Made by a program: the position numbers and the translations under genes
Part shown: positions 22,681 through 34,373 of the stretch, in pieces
Numbering within the stretch: position 1 is the first letter of the stretch
Layout of the letters: each line of letters opens with the position of its first letter
Assembly (NCBI GenBank): GCA_964016985.1
Contig: OZ024835.1
Coordinates: 64,068,828-64,132,827 of the forward strand
Direction: 5' to 3'
DNA from: Anodontia alba
Lineage: Eukaryota; Mollusca; Bivalvia; Lucinida; Lucinidae
Length of the DNA stretch: 64,000 bases
Notes under the pieces: model-generated
Told to the model about the DNA's origin: nothing
Databases searched by the model: none
The model's input: the letters and a program-made list of their open reading frames with translations, nothing else

Positions 22681-23010
22681 CAGACTGTGTCAATGATGTT
22701 ATGCTTTGCTGTGGTGGGAGAGCATGTAAGTTCATTACATCATATTGTGTGATGAACAAATAATGACAAAACAAAAGCCACATATGAAATTATCAATGCA
22801 CATGTAAAGAAGATCTGCAACAGAGTAACTGCCTTGGAACAGTCAGTAGGAAAAGGACTGAGGGGAGTGGGTCTGGTTGGAATTTAAATCAGTTTTTCTC
22901 TCACAAAATCTCACCCTTGATTCTGATGCAACTCTAAATCACATATATGTTTGGTCTGCATAGGGGTTCTCTTCCAAAGCTGATGAAACTATCCCCACTT
23001 ATACAGTCCA

Positions 23011-25102
23011 TAAGGCTGGCACAATTAATCGGATAATCGATTAATTGATCGATAAATTCCACAGAAATGGTTGTTACTGATTTGCTAATTATCTATCATT
23101 GAGTCTGTTATTGTCCCCCGCCTTTTCGAAGAAAAAGGGAGGGACACTGTTTTTGGTTTTCCGTGGGGCGTGGCACGTGGTGCGTGGTTCCGAGTTTTTA
23201 GTACTTACTATGTCCTCTTAACTCCTCCCACAGTTTTTGTCTGATCCTTTTGAAATTTTACAGGTGTTTTAAGGATGGTCTGAAGATTTGCATGTGGTTT
23301 TTTCAGAATTCTGAAATAGTTTTTTTTCCCTTTTTCCGCATTTTTAACTTAATCATTTTTTGAGTTCTAATATTACAGAAGTCTATAGGGAGCAGGTACC
23401 TTGTCCCCTTAACTCCTCCCACAGTTTTTGTCCAATCCTTTTGAAACTTTACAGGTGTTTTAAGGATGGTCTGAAGATTTGCATGTGGTAACTTAGACAT
23501 TTTTTGAGTTCTAATATTACAGAAGTCTATAGGGAGTAGGTACCTTGTCCCCTTAACTCCTCCCACAGTTTTTGGCCGATCCTTTTGAAACTTTACATGG
23601 GCTTTTAGGATGGCCTGAAGATATGCATGTGGTTTTTTTTCAGAATCCTGAAATAATTTTTTATTACTTTTTCCGCATTTTTAACTTAGACATTTTTTGA
23701 GTTCTAATACTACAGAAGTCTATAGGGAGCAGGTACCTTGTCCCCGTAACTCCTCCCACAGTTTTTGGCCGATTCTTTTGAAACTTTACAGGTGTTTTAA
23801 GGATGGTCTGAAGATGTGCATGTGTATTTTTCAGAATCCTGAAATTAATTTTTATTACTTTTTAGACATTTTGAACATAGACATTTTTTGAGTTCTAATA
23901 TTACAGAAGCGTAAAGGGAGTAGGTACCTTGTCCCCTTAACTCCTCCCACAGTTTTTGGCCGATCCTTTTGAAACTTTACAGGTGCTTTAAGGATGGTCT
24001 GAAGATATGCATGTGTTTTTTTTCAGAATCCTGAAATTATTTTTTATCACTTTTTACACGTTTTGAACTTAGACATTTTTTGAGTTCTAATATTACAGAA
24101 GTCTATAGGGAGCAGGTACCTTGTCCCCTTAACTCCTCCCACAGTTTTTGACCGATCCTTTTGAAACTTTACGTGGGCTTTTAGGATGGCCTGAAAATAT
24201 GCAGGTGGATTTTTCAGAATCCTGAAATATTTTTTTATTACTTTTTCTGCGTTTTTAACTTAGACATTTTTTTAGTTCTAATATTACAGAAGTGTATAGG
24301 GTGCAGGTACCTTGTCCCCTTAACTTCTCCCACAGTTTTTGTCCGGTCCTTTTGAAACTTTACAAGGGCTTTTAAGATGGCCTGAACATATGCATGTGTT
24401 TTTTTCAGAATCCTGAAATAATTTTTTACTACTTTTTCTGCATTTTTAACTTAGACATTTTTTGAGTTCTAATACTACAGAAGCGTATAGGGAGTAGGTA
24501 CCTTGACCCCGTAACTCCTACCACAGTTTTAAGCCGATCCTTTGAAACTTTACAGGTGCTTTAAGGATGGTCTGAAGATATGCATGTGGTTTTTTTCAGA
24601 ATCTTGAAATTATTTTTTATCACTGGTTTCCTGCTTCAATACTTAGGTAATTGATGCAGGACCAATGGTCCTCTGGTTAACTTTACCATTTTTAACACCT
24701 CAAATAAAAATAAGGCGGGGGACATAAATTCCCCATGGAATTTGCTTGTTTTACCATATTTGCCCTTTGTATTCCAACACCTCAACTCCTTATCATACTT
24801 TTTTCTAAAATTTGAACAAGTAGAATTTACTACCCAATGTAGTGTCGAAAATAGCTGAATGGGTAACGAACAGTGTAGACCCTGAAGATATGCCACACTT
24901 TGTAGCATCTCATCTGGGTCTATACTGTTTGCTTAGGCCTGTCTGACCAAATACATACGGTAAAGTATAACATATGGTAAGAGACATGCTCAGGTAGACA
25001 GGTAAAATTTTGACCAAATTTTCAGTGATTACTAATCGATTATTGATCACAGTGGCAGGATTGATAATCGATTATCTTTTCAGCTCTAATTAGCCAGCCC
25101 TA
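23011..25102. mobile_element. U family MITE split by a GTCC-class-like element
   Basis: The left end TAAGGCTGGCACAATTAATC with GATAATCGATTAATTGATCG, and the right end CTCTAATTAGCCAGCCCTA with ATAATCGATTATC, are matching halves of the U family. The 23110-24725 repeat lies between them, and the remaining right half also carries a Q-type hairpin at 24867-24932. Confidence 0.8.
23110..24725 (+). mobile_element. Tandem-core element (pearl/HINE-like)
   Basis: The ends are TTGTCCCCCGCCTT and AAGGCGGGGGACA. A terminal hairpin (CGCCTTTTCGAAGAAAAAGG) is followed by seven to eight units of ~200 bp carrying TAGGGAGCAGGTACCTTGTC, AACTCCTCCCACAGTTTTTG and CTTTTGAAACTTTACAGG. No protein is encoded. The class is inferred from architecture; a GTCC run is absent here. 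Confidence 0.8.
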
Positions 25103-25176
25103 AAAGTCCAGCTTAGTCATTAACCATTGTCACTCACTAGGCTAGGCAAATCAGCACACCATAATTTGATAATAGT

Positions 25177-26300
25177 GTATTTTTTTATTTATTTATTTTT
25201 TAGAAAATGGGGTTTTACATTTCATGTAACTTATTTCCATAGGAGAAAATTTGGATAAAATGCCATTCCCTGTTTTCTATGATGAATGAAAAAAAAAAAA
25301 AAAAAAAAAGCAATTCAAAATTTTGTCTGCTGATTTTTTCCTCAGCATGCTAACCTAACAGTACTTTTAACAACTGGGTCTAGATTTTCATTTTTGGTGA
25401 ATGATAAACATTGTCAAGATGAACACAGCAGCATTGCAAATTCACTTAGTTTTGGACTTGGGTTTTTAATACTTGTGGGAAAATTTAATTTCACAGTTGT
25501 TAATTGGCTTTTATTGATGAATGTTTGATTTTCACTGATAAACTTGTCACAGTCAAAATCTCCCTTGAGATTACAATGGCATTATTCATGATATTTGAAG
25601 CCACCATTTCATGAAGTTGTATTTAGGGAATATGTCTGTCATTGTTAATATGGAATATGAGGCATAGGCTGCTGTAACCTACATGTAATCTGTAGCCATG
25701 GGATTCCAGTTTTTACTCATAACCTTATAAATATTGAATTTAAATAAAAGTTAACAAGATTTAAAAGAAAAAAAAAATAGGGCAGAACATTTCACATGAA
25801 TTGTCACCACACCTGTTATTAGTTAAAGATTCATGGATTTTTGTATTTGAAGTTTAACCTTTACCATGCTCTGGACAAATTCAGCAGATGACAAAATTGG
25901 AAAAAATGATGGTATTTTCTTATTTTTCCCAGGACACAGGTTTTGACATTTTATGCAAATTGGAGACAATTTGAATTTGCTTGAAATGTCAAAATCTGTT
26001 TTCTGGGGGAAAAAAATCAGTATGTTGTCTGTTGAAATTATTTACCCAGTGTTTACCAGAAAATTAACACCCCCCCTCTTTCCCCCCCCCACCCCCCCCC
26101 CCCCCACCCCACAAGAAAAAAGCAAAAAAAAAAAAAAGCACCAAATTAAAATATTAACAATTTATTTTACAATAATTATCGGATTTTGTCTAAAAAGTAG
26201 AACTTGACCTTTCAAGTGAATGACAGCTTCATCTCCTAAGGAGGGGATTCACTTGAAATGTCAAGGCATCTTTCTAGGGAATATCAGAAAGATGCCACTC
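25177..26300. mobile_element. Two R family MITEs and C-rich tract
   Basis: 25177-25370 and 25854-26060 carry R termini (CAGCAGATGACAAA, GTTTTGACATTTTATGC, GTCTGTTGAAATTA). 26070-26112 is almost pure C. 26210-26290 is another R-like arm pair (CTTTCAAGTGAATGACAGC...). 25380-25850 is unique AT-rich sequence with no gene. Confidence 0.6.
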
Positions 26301-26560
26301 ATTTATTTATCATCAGTTTCTCATATGAATTTCCTTATAATCTGAGCCTGCGCGTGACAAAACCTACAATAAGACCTGTGTGACCAGCAAAGACTCAGAT
26401 CAGCCTGTACATTCACCTAGTATAGCAAAAATTCTCATTTGTTCTTCTTTAGATAGCCCAGAAGCTGTAGAAGGCACATGCTATCAGCAAAGGCTCTTAT
26501 AACCTGTGCGGATGTGCAGACTGATCTGAAGCTTCACTGGTGGCACAAGTCTTATTATAG
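26301..26560. repeat. Decayed inverted repeat
   Basis: AAGACTCAGATCAGCCTGTA and GCAGACTGATCTGAAGC are inverted relatives, similar to the minisatellite motif at 2345-3440. No gene. Confidence 0.4.
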
Positions 26561-26698
26561 TGATCAAACATAGTTTTTCATGCATTAACATTCGCCAGGT
26601 CCCGTGGGAGGTGTTGAAAACCGAGGCCGAAGGCCACGGTTTTCAACACCTCCCAAGGGACCTGGCGAATGTTAATGCATTGAAAAACCATGTTCGAT
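26561..26698. repeat. Near-perfect palindrome
   Basis: Arms of about 60 bp: TTTTTCATGCATTAACATTC, CCAGGTCCCGTGGGAGGTG, TTGAAAACCG on the left and their complements on the right, around GAGGCCGAAGGCC. Only isolated mismatches are visible. 26700-27045 holds scattered TTAATGCA motifs and no gene. Confidence 0.85.
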
Positions 26699-27045
26699 CG
26701 CTATTATTGCATAAGAATGAAAAACATTTGCTGCATTTCGCATTATTTATTGCACTATTTTGTTTCCCCTTTTCACCGATGTCGCGCGAACGCTATTTCC
26801 ACGAATTATGCTCATTCTAGGGCAGGGCAGTACACATCTCGTGACAGCAGCAATTTCGTGGCCCCGGTACGAGCATATTGAAAATTGCATAGCCGTGCAT
26901 TAACAGCGCTTGAATTGCCTTGTTAATACACAGCTTTTTGCTGGTTAATGCATGGCTGTTTATAAATGCGACACTGCTTTTTATGCAGTAATGCAGGTTT
27001 ACTTGTGTGCTGGCTCATTTTGAAGCCCTACTCGTATCATAGCGC

Positions 27046-27525
27046 TAGCTAAGAGGGGACATGGGGTAAATATTTTTTTCGACTTTGTTCATGAACAAAT
27101 ATGTTGTGGGTACTCATTAGAATTCTAACAAGTACCCACAACAGACTTTGTTCATGAACAAATATGTTATGGATACTCATTAGAATCCTAACAAGTACCC
27201 ACAACAGACCTTGTCCACGAACAGGTATGTTGTGGGTACTCATTAGAATTCTAAAAAGTACCCACAACAGACTTTGTTCATGAACAAATATGTTGTAGGT
27301 ACTCATTAGAATTCTAACAAGTACCCACAACATACTTTGTTCATGAACATATATGTTGTGGGTACTCATTAGAATTCTAAAAAGTACCCACAACAGACTT
27401 TGTTCATGAACAGATATGTTGTGGGTACTCGTTAGAATTCTAATGGGTACCCACAACATAGTTTTTGTGAAGAAATATATCAGAACTTTTTGGCTGAAGA
27501 AAAAATCACCTTATCTGGATTTGTA
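27046..27525. repeat. P2 MITE with its hairpin amplified about seven times
   Basis: The outer parts read GCTAGCTAAGAGGGGACAT and ATCACCTTATCTGGA, as in P2. Between them a ~61 bp unit (TTTGTTCATGAACAAATATG, TTGTGGGTACTCATTAGAAT, TCTAACAAGTACCCACAAC) is repeated head to tail. The reverse-strand 136-codon frame at 27049-27459 is a by-product of this repeat. Confidence 0.85.
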
Positions 27526-27561
27526 CCCTTTTCTGTATACATGTATATGACTGGATGTGAC

Positions 27562-27772
27562 TTAACCCTTGTCCTGCTGAACCCGGATATACCTGCATTT
27601 GCAAACAGTGTAGATCCAGATCAGTTGGCTTCTGAAGAAGCCAACTGATCTGGATCTGCATTGTTTGCCATTAAGTTTGTGAATTTATAGCAAAATCAGG
27701 ATCAAGTGGTCTGATTGGCTGAAAATTAGAAGTGGGTGTGGCATCTTAATTTATTCAGCAGGACAACTGTTA
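27562..27772. mobile_element. Q1 MITE
   Basis: TTAACCCTTGTCCTGCTGAA to TTCAGCAGGACAACTGTTAA with TTAA at both edges and hairpin tip GGCTTCTGAAGAAGCC. Confidence 0.85.
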
Positions 27773-27794
27773 ATTCTGTATAAATGAAGCATGT

Positions 27795-30128
27795 CTTTTT
27801 AGGTATGTGTTTTGAATCTCAGAAACATATTTTGTTATCTTCACTAAAAAAATACCTATATAATTTTGACCCCTTTAAGCCCCACTTTCATATAGTAAAA
27901 CTGGGGTTTACAGGGGTATACATTATTATCGCACCTGCTTGTAGCAGGGTGCGATATAGGCGTCCGATTTTCCGTCCGTCCGTCCGTCCGTCCGTCTGTC
28001 AACATTTATGTCGACGTTCGACATTTATGTCAAAGTTAGTATTCTAATCAACTTCAAGACTAAACAACCATCAAACTTTGCATGAAACATCTCCCTGACC
28101 TCCTGACTTTGCGACATAGGCGTCCGCTTTTCCGTATGTCTGTCCATTCGTCCGTCCGTCTGTCAACATTTATGTCGAAGTTCGACATTTATGTCAAAGT
28201 TAGTATTTTAATCAACTACAAGACTAAACAACCATCAAACCTTGCATGAAACATCTCCCTGACCTCCTGACTTTGCGACATAGGTGCCCACTTTTCCATT
28301 CGTCTGTCTGTTCATCCGTCTGTCTGTCCGTCTGTTAACAGTTCTGTTATGTCGAAGTTCGACATTTATGTCAAAGTTAGTATTCTAATCAACTACAAAA
28401 CTAAACAACCATCAAACCTTGTATGAAACATCTCCCTGACCTCCCGACTTTGCGACATAGGTGCCCGCTTTTCCATTCGTCTGTCCGTTCATCCGTCCGT
28501 CTGTCTGTTAACAGTTCTGTTATGTCGAAGTTCGACATTTACGTCGAAGTTAGTATTCTAATCAACTACAATTCTACAACAACCATCATACCTTGCATGA
28601 CACATCTCCCTGACCTCCTGACTTGGCAGGTATGTTGACCCAGTGACCTTGACCTATATTTTGCGCTCCATTGACTTTGACACAATTTACGTTGACGTTC
28701 CAGATCTTCTCAACTATAAGGCGTACAACTACCAAACCTTGCATAATGCTTCTCCTAGATGTACTGACCTGGCAGGTACCTTGACCCGGTGACCTTGACC
28801 TATATTTTGCGCTCCAGTGACTTTGACATATTTTGCGTCGACGTTCGATATGTCCTCAACTATAAGGCCTACAACCATCAAACCTTGCAAAGTGCTTCTT
28901 CTCAATGTACTGACTTGGCAGATACCTTGACCTGGTGACCTTGACCTATATTTTGGCTGCAGTGACTTTGACATAATTTACGTCAATGTTCCAGATCTCC
29001 TCAAGTGTAAGACCTCTAGCCACCAAACCTTGCATAGTGCTTCTCCTAGATGTACTGACTCGGCAGGTATCTTGACCCAGTGACCTTGACCTATATTTTG
29101 CGGTCCAGTGCCTTTTACACATTTTACGTCAACGTTCAATATCTCCTCAACTGTAAGGCCTACAACCATCAAACCTTGCATAGTGCTTCTCCTCAATGTA
29201 CGGACTCAGCAGGTACCTTCACTGGTTGACCTTGACCTATATTTCGCGCTCCATTGACTTTTACATCTTTTAAGTCACCCTTTCATATGTCATCAACTGT
29301 AAGGCCTTCAACCACCAAACCTTATATAGCACTTCTTCTCGATGTACTGACTCAGCATGTACCTTGACCTGGTGACCTTGACCTATATTGTGCACTCCAG
29401 TGACTTCGACACATTTTATGTTGATGTTCGGTATCTCCTCAAATATAAGGCCTACAACCACTAAACCTTGCATAGTGCTTCACCTCATTGCACTGGCTTG
29501 GCAGGTACCTTGACCCGGTGACCTTGACCTATATTTGACACATTTTATGTTGATGTTTGATAACTCCTCAACTATAAGGCCTACAACCACCATACCTTGC
29601 ATTGTGCCTCTCCTTGATGTACTGAATTAGCAGGTACCTTGACCCGTGACCTTGACCTATATTTCATGCTCCAGTGACTTTTACACATTTTACGTCAACG
29701 TTCCATTATCATTGGGCTGTATGATACAAAAAGTCAGTGCTGAAGATATAGCCATTAGAGGGAATGGGACTGGCCTGGAATATATGTGCCCCACTAGGCA
29801 CTTTGTCTACATTTTTTCAACCCAGATTTCCAAGTAAGCACTGCTAAGAATGAAATAAACTTATTTAATAACCACGTTCTGATTGTGGCTCCTGTGACTT
29901 TTGCCCCAGCAGGTGCGATGACGCCTTCCGCGGAATTCTTGTTTTTCTTATTTCTGCTCAAAAGCATAGATTGTAGGTACTCGTTAGAACTGCCTTGGTG
30001 AGAGAGGCTCTGACGAGTACCAACAATCTATGTTTTCAGCAGAAATATGAAAAAATATCAGAATTTTTATAAGAAAACTTTCAGTTTTGGTGGTGGAATT
30101 TTCTATATATTTGAATAGACCTGTTTTT
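27795..30128. mobile_element. P1 MITE split by the 27928-29943 element
   Basis: 27850-27927 is the GTAAAACTGGGGTTTACAGG half of a P1 element and 29944-30128 is the other half (TTATTTCTGCTCAAAAGCAT, the core hairpin, then ATATATTTGAATAGACCTG). Joined, they give the usual P1 order, so the GTCC element landed inside P1. Confidence 0.75.
27928..29943 (+). mobile_element. GTCC-microsatellite tandem-core element, copy 1
   Basis: Starts with a terminal hairpin, ATCGCACCTGCTTGTAGCAG/GGTGCGAT, followed by a CCGT/GTCC run at 27972-28000. Then come about four ~150 bp units (GTCGAAGTTCGACATTTATG) and eight ~120 bp units (TGACCTTGACCTATATTTTG, GCAGGTACCTTGACC). It ends with AGCAGGTGCGATGACGCC, a small TTCCGCGGAA hairpin and TTCTTGTTTTT. 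This is the plan of pearl/DINE-1-like non-autonomous Helentrons; that classification is my inference. Confidence 0.8.
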
Positions 30129-32132
30129 ATCGCACCTGCTTGTAGCAGGGTGCGATATTGGTGCCCGATTTTCCGTCCGTCCGTCTGTCAACATTTATGT
30201 CGACGTTCGACATTTATGTCAAAGTTAGTATTCTAATCAACTACAAGACTAAACAACCATCAAACCTTGCATGAAACATCTCCCTGACCTCCTGACTTTG
30301 CAACATAGGCGTCCACTTTTCCGTTTGTCTGTCCATTCGTCCGTCCGTCTGTCAACATTTATGTCGACGTTCGACATTTATGTCAAAGTTAGTATTTTAA
30401 TCAACTACAAGACTAAACAACCATCAAACCTTGCATGAAACATCTCCCTGACCTCCTGACTTTGCGACATAGGTGCCCACTTTTCCATTCGTCTGTCTGT
30501 TCGTCTGTCTGTCTGTCCGTCCGTCTCTTAACAGTTCTGTTATGTCGAAGTTCGACTTTTATGTCAAAGTTAGTATTCTAATCAACTACAAGACTAAACA
30601 ACCATCAAACCTTGTATGAAATATCTCCTTGACCTCCTGACTTTGCGACATAGGTGCCCGCTTTTCCATTCGTCTGTCCGTTCGTCCGTCTGTCTGTCTC
30701 TTAACAGTTCTGTTATGTCGAAGTTCGACATTTACGTCAAAGTTAGTATTCTAATCAACTACAATTCTACAACAACCATCATACCTTGCATGACACATCT
30801 CCCTGACCTCCTGACTTGGCAGATATGTTGACCCAGTGACCTTGACCTATATTTTGCGCTCCATTGACTTTGACACAATTTACGTTGACGTTCCAGATCT
30901 TCTCAACTATAAGGCGTACAACTACCAAACCTTGCATAGTGCTTCTCCTAGAGGTACAGACTTGGCAGGTACCTTGACCTGGTGACCTTGACCTATATTT
31001 TGCGCTCCAGTGACTTTGACATATTTTGCGTCGACATTCAATATCTCCTCAACTATAAGGCCTACAGCCATCAAACCTTGCAAAGTGCTTCTCCTCAATG
31101 TACTGACTTAGCAGATACCTTGACCTGGTGACCTTGACCTATATTCTGGCTGCAGAACATAATTTACGTCAACATTCCAGATCTCCTCAAGTGTAAGACC
31201 TCTAGCTACCAAACCTTGCATAGTGCTTCTCCAATATGTACTGACTTGGCAAGTATCTTGACCCGGTGACCTTGACCTATATTTTGCGCTCCAGTGCCTT
31301 TTACACATTTTACGTCAACGTTCAATATCTCCTCAACTATAAGGCCTACAACCATCAAACCTTGCATAGTGCTTCTCCTCAATGTACAGACTCTGCAGGT
31401 ACCTTGACTGGGTGACCTTGACCTATATTTCACGCTCCGTTGACTTTTACACCGTGTACGTCACCCTTCCATATGTCCTCAACTGTAAGGCCTTCAACCA
31501 CCAAACCTTATATAGCACTTCTTCTCGATGTACTGACTCGACAGGTACCTTGACCTGGTGACCTTGACCTATATTGTGCACTCCAGTGACTTTGACACAT
31601 TTTATATTGATGTTCGGTATCTCCTCAAATATAAGACCTACAACCACTAAACCTTGCATAGTGCTTCATCTCATTGCACTGGCTTGGCAGGTACCTTGAC
31701 CCAGTGACCTTGACCTATATTTGACAAATTTTACGTTGATGTTTGATAACTCCTCAACTATAAGGCCTACAACCACCATACCTTGCATTGTGCTTCTCTT
31801 TGATGTACTGAATTAGCAGGTACCTTGACCCGTGACCTTGACCTAAATTTCATGCTCCAGTGACTTTTACACATTTTACGTCAATGTTCCATTATCATTG
31901 GGCTGTATGATACGAAAAGTCAGTGCTGAAGATATAGCCATTAGAGGGAATGGGACTGGCCTGGAATATATGTGCCCCACTTGGCACTTTGTCTACATTT
32001 TTTTCAACCCAGTTTTCCAAGTAAGCACTGCTAAGAATGAAATAAACTTATTTAATAACCACATTTTAATTGTGGCTCCTGTGACTTTTGCGCCAGCAGG
32101 TGCGATGACGCCTTCCGCGGAATTCTTGTTTT
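30129..32132 (+). mobile_element. GTCC-microsatellite tandem-core element, copy 2
   Basis: Nearly the same sequence and unit order as 27928-29943 (2004 against 2016 bp), with the same terminal hairpin and GAATTCTTGTTTT end. Flanks differ from copy 1 on both sides. Confidence 0.82.
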
Positions 32133-32439
32133 AAATGTACCTATAACACCAATACAAAAGGGGCAGAGCCTAACTTTGTGCATGCACATTGGAGAGGTAC
32201 CAAAGTTGAAACATTAAACTGCTCACTATAAAAAGTAGACAACAGTATGAAATCTGAGTTGCTTATAATGAGTGTGCACAACATATTTTTCATGGAGAAA
32301 TGAGAAAAATATTTATCAGGATAGCCCCGCTTTTATGTAGCTACGATTTAACTATGGTTATGTAAATAATGTAGAGTGATAATAAGGAAATAAGGAAACA
32401 TATCCATCTGATAAGTCAGGAAAAAAATACCCAAGTCAT

Positions 32440-32967
32440 GTAACCTTCACCACTCTCTGGGCTAATTCAGCAGACGACAAATTGATATTGATTATATATT
32501 TTTTTTATTTTACCTAGACAACAGGATTTGACATTTCATGCAAATTGGAGACAATTTGTATGAAATGTCAAAACCTGTTTTGTGGGTAAAATAAGAAAAA
32601 TATTTCAGTATGTCGTCTGTTGAAAATTTTACCCAGAGTGCTAAGCATTAATCCCTTTCTGTCTTCCACATTTTTCACCCCCCTTTGTCTTCATGTTCTG
32701 AAGCTTTATTGGCCATTAACCTTTCCTGCTTTCTGAGCAAACTAAGCAGACGACAAATTGATATTTTTCTCATTTTCCCCCGGAAAATAGGCTTTGACTT
32801 TTCATTTAAATTGTCTCAAATATGCTTTGACATTAAATACAAATTATCTACCTTTGTCTACATGGAGGACAATTTGCATGAAATGTCAGCCTGTTTTCTG
32901 AGGGGAAAAAAAAAAGAAAGCTGTTTCAAAATGTTGTCTGCTTAAATTTGTAGCTAACACACTAAAG
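32440..32967. mobile_element. Two R family MITEs
   Basis: 32440-32652 has AGCAGACGACAAATTGATAT, the CATGCAAATTGGAGACAATT core and GTCGTCTGTTGAAAAT. 32718-32967 has AAGCAGACGACAAATTGAT through GTTGTCTGCTTAAATT. 32133-32440 and 32968-33030 are unassigned apart from a P2-like remnant near 32270-32345. Confidence 0.75.
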
Positions 32968-33029
32968 GTTCAGAGGATTTTATATATACATTAAAAGTAT
33001 CATCTATACAGGTCTCAGATTCTTTGATT

Positions 33030-33395
33030 CTTAACTCTTTCCCCGCTTGTGGCGACTTTTGTCTGCTGATAAACAAAATGTCGGGCCTGATCTGGATCCA
33101 AACAGTTTGACACTCTGATTTTATTCCTGAAAGATTTTTAAAAAAAAAAAGTTAATTTATAAAAAAAAATCCACACATAGCTACAGATAAGAGGGGGTAT
33201 CCACTTAATATTTTTCTTATTTCTCAATGAAAACATATGTTGTGGGTACGCATTAGAAGTGCCTCACCGAGGTGCTTCTAATGAGTACCCACAACATATG
33301 TTTTTGTTGAGAAAAAAGAAAGATATCAGCATTTTTTTGGATGAAAAAAGCACCAAAAAAAGCATGCAAAATTACCCAGCATGCAAAGAATTAAT
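33030..33395. mobile_element. X family MITE with a P2 MITE inserted
   Basis: TTAACTCTTTCCCCGCTTG at the left and AGCATGCAAAGAATTAA at the right match the uninterrupted X copy at 46849-47073. A P2 element (about 33174-33352; ATAGCTACAGATAAGAGGGG, the core CATTAGAAGTGCCTCACCGAG, GATGAAAAAAGCACC) lies inside. Confidence 0.75.
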
Positions 33396-33399
33396 GCTT

Positions 33400-33560
33400 A
33401 GTATGCTGGGTAGAATATTCAGAATCAACAGACAACACTTTTTCAAATGTTTTACTTGTTTTTTTCCCAGAAAATATTCTTAAATACAATTCACATGAAA
33501 TGTTAAAGCCTATTTCTGGGAAAAAATAAGAAAAATATTATCAATCTGTCCTCTACTAAA
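33400..33560. mobile_element. R family MITE
   Basis: CAACAGACAACACTTTTTCA and CACATGAAATGTTAAAGCC to CAATCTGTCCTCTACTAAAT follow the R pattern with one reduced arm. Confidence 0.6.
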
Positions 33561-33572
33561 TTTGCCAAAGTG

Positions 33573-33799
33573 GTACACCACAACTTCTTTATAACACTGT
33601 TGTTGGGGTCCAAAGCATAAACCGTGCTAGTTAAACAACCGTGTTATATCCAAACAAAAATGTATAGATTTTATTGAAAAATGACCATTTATGGTCATTT
33701 TTCAATATAATCTGTACATTTTTGGGACCCATCTTTGAACTGTGCTATATCCAAAACCATGTTATAATGAACCGTGTTATAAAGAGGTTGTAGTGTATC
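33573..33799. mobile_element. Y family MITE, TA-flanked
   Basis: Ends CACCACAACTTCTTTATAAC and TTATAAAGAGGTTGTAGTG sit between TA dinucleotides. The centre is AAAATGACCATTTATGGTCATTTTT (hairpin, arms of 12). A second copy is at 51746-51963. Confidence 0.8.
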
Positions 33800-33836
33800 A
33801 TTAAACTCTTTCAACTCAGTAGACCAAAATATATAC

Positions 33837-34271
33837 TAAGGCTGGCTAATCAAAGTTGAAAAGAAAATTGATTATTAGTCCTGCCATTGTGATTGATAAT
33901 CGATTAGTAATCACTGAAGATTTGGTCATAATTTTACCTGTCTGTCTGAGCATGATGCTTACAATATGTTATACTTCACTGTATGTATTTGGTCAAACAG
34001 GCCTGAGCCAAACGCAGCATCTCATCAGGGTCTACACTGTTTGCCACTCCTCCAGCTATTTTTAGAGACAACATTTGGTAGTAAATGTACTTGTTCAAAT
34101 TTTAGATAAAATATGGTAAGGAGTTGAGGTGTCTGAATACTAAGGGTAAATATGGTAAAGTAACAGACACAAAAATCAAATGATCGATTATTAGTAAATC
34201 TGTAACGATAATCATTTTTGTGGAATTTATCGATCAATTAATCGATTATCTGATTAATTGTCCCACTCTTA
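33837..34271. mobile_element. U family MITE, full length
   Basis: CTAAGGCTGGCTAATC to TGATTAATTGTCCCACTCTTA, with AATCGATTA blocks near both ends and part of a Q-type hairpin (GGGTCTACACTGTTTGCC) and a V-type segment in the middle. It shows what the split copy at 23011-25102 looked like before insertion. Confidence 0.8.
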
Positions 34272-34373
34272 ATATATACCTTTATAAACAGTGTAGATCC
34301 AGATGAGATGGCTGGTAATGATAAACACCATTTCGAGGTTTGAGTGCAAGACTGTAGTAACTCAAACATATTT

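Larger units (their letters stand above)
21368..22745 (+). repeat. Tandem array derived from WDR48 exon 3 and its splice donor
   Basis: About twelve head-to-tail units of ~57-88 bp follow exon 3. Each unit begins at the exon's third codon region (CCTTACATA), runs through ACACAGACTGGGTCA and GCTGTGGTGGGAGAACAT, and ends in GTAAGTA, so it joins donor directly to exon start without an acceptor. Early copies (ends near 21418, 21497) keep the GTAAGT donor, while later ones read AAAGTGGAAGTACC and have lost it. The last copy (22676-22735) is separated by a Q1 and a Q3 insertion. The units are not expected to be coding. Confidence 0.9.

Noticed and set aside
27049..27459. 136-codon reverse frame with STHNI repeats as a repeat protein
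   Set aside because: It is the translation of the amplified P2 hairpin; similar sequence occurs throughout the introns as MITEs.
28423..31659. Several 65-87 codon frames on both strands
   Set aside because: All lie within core units of the two GTCC elements and repeat with them.
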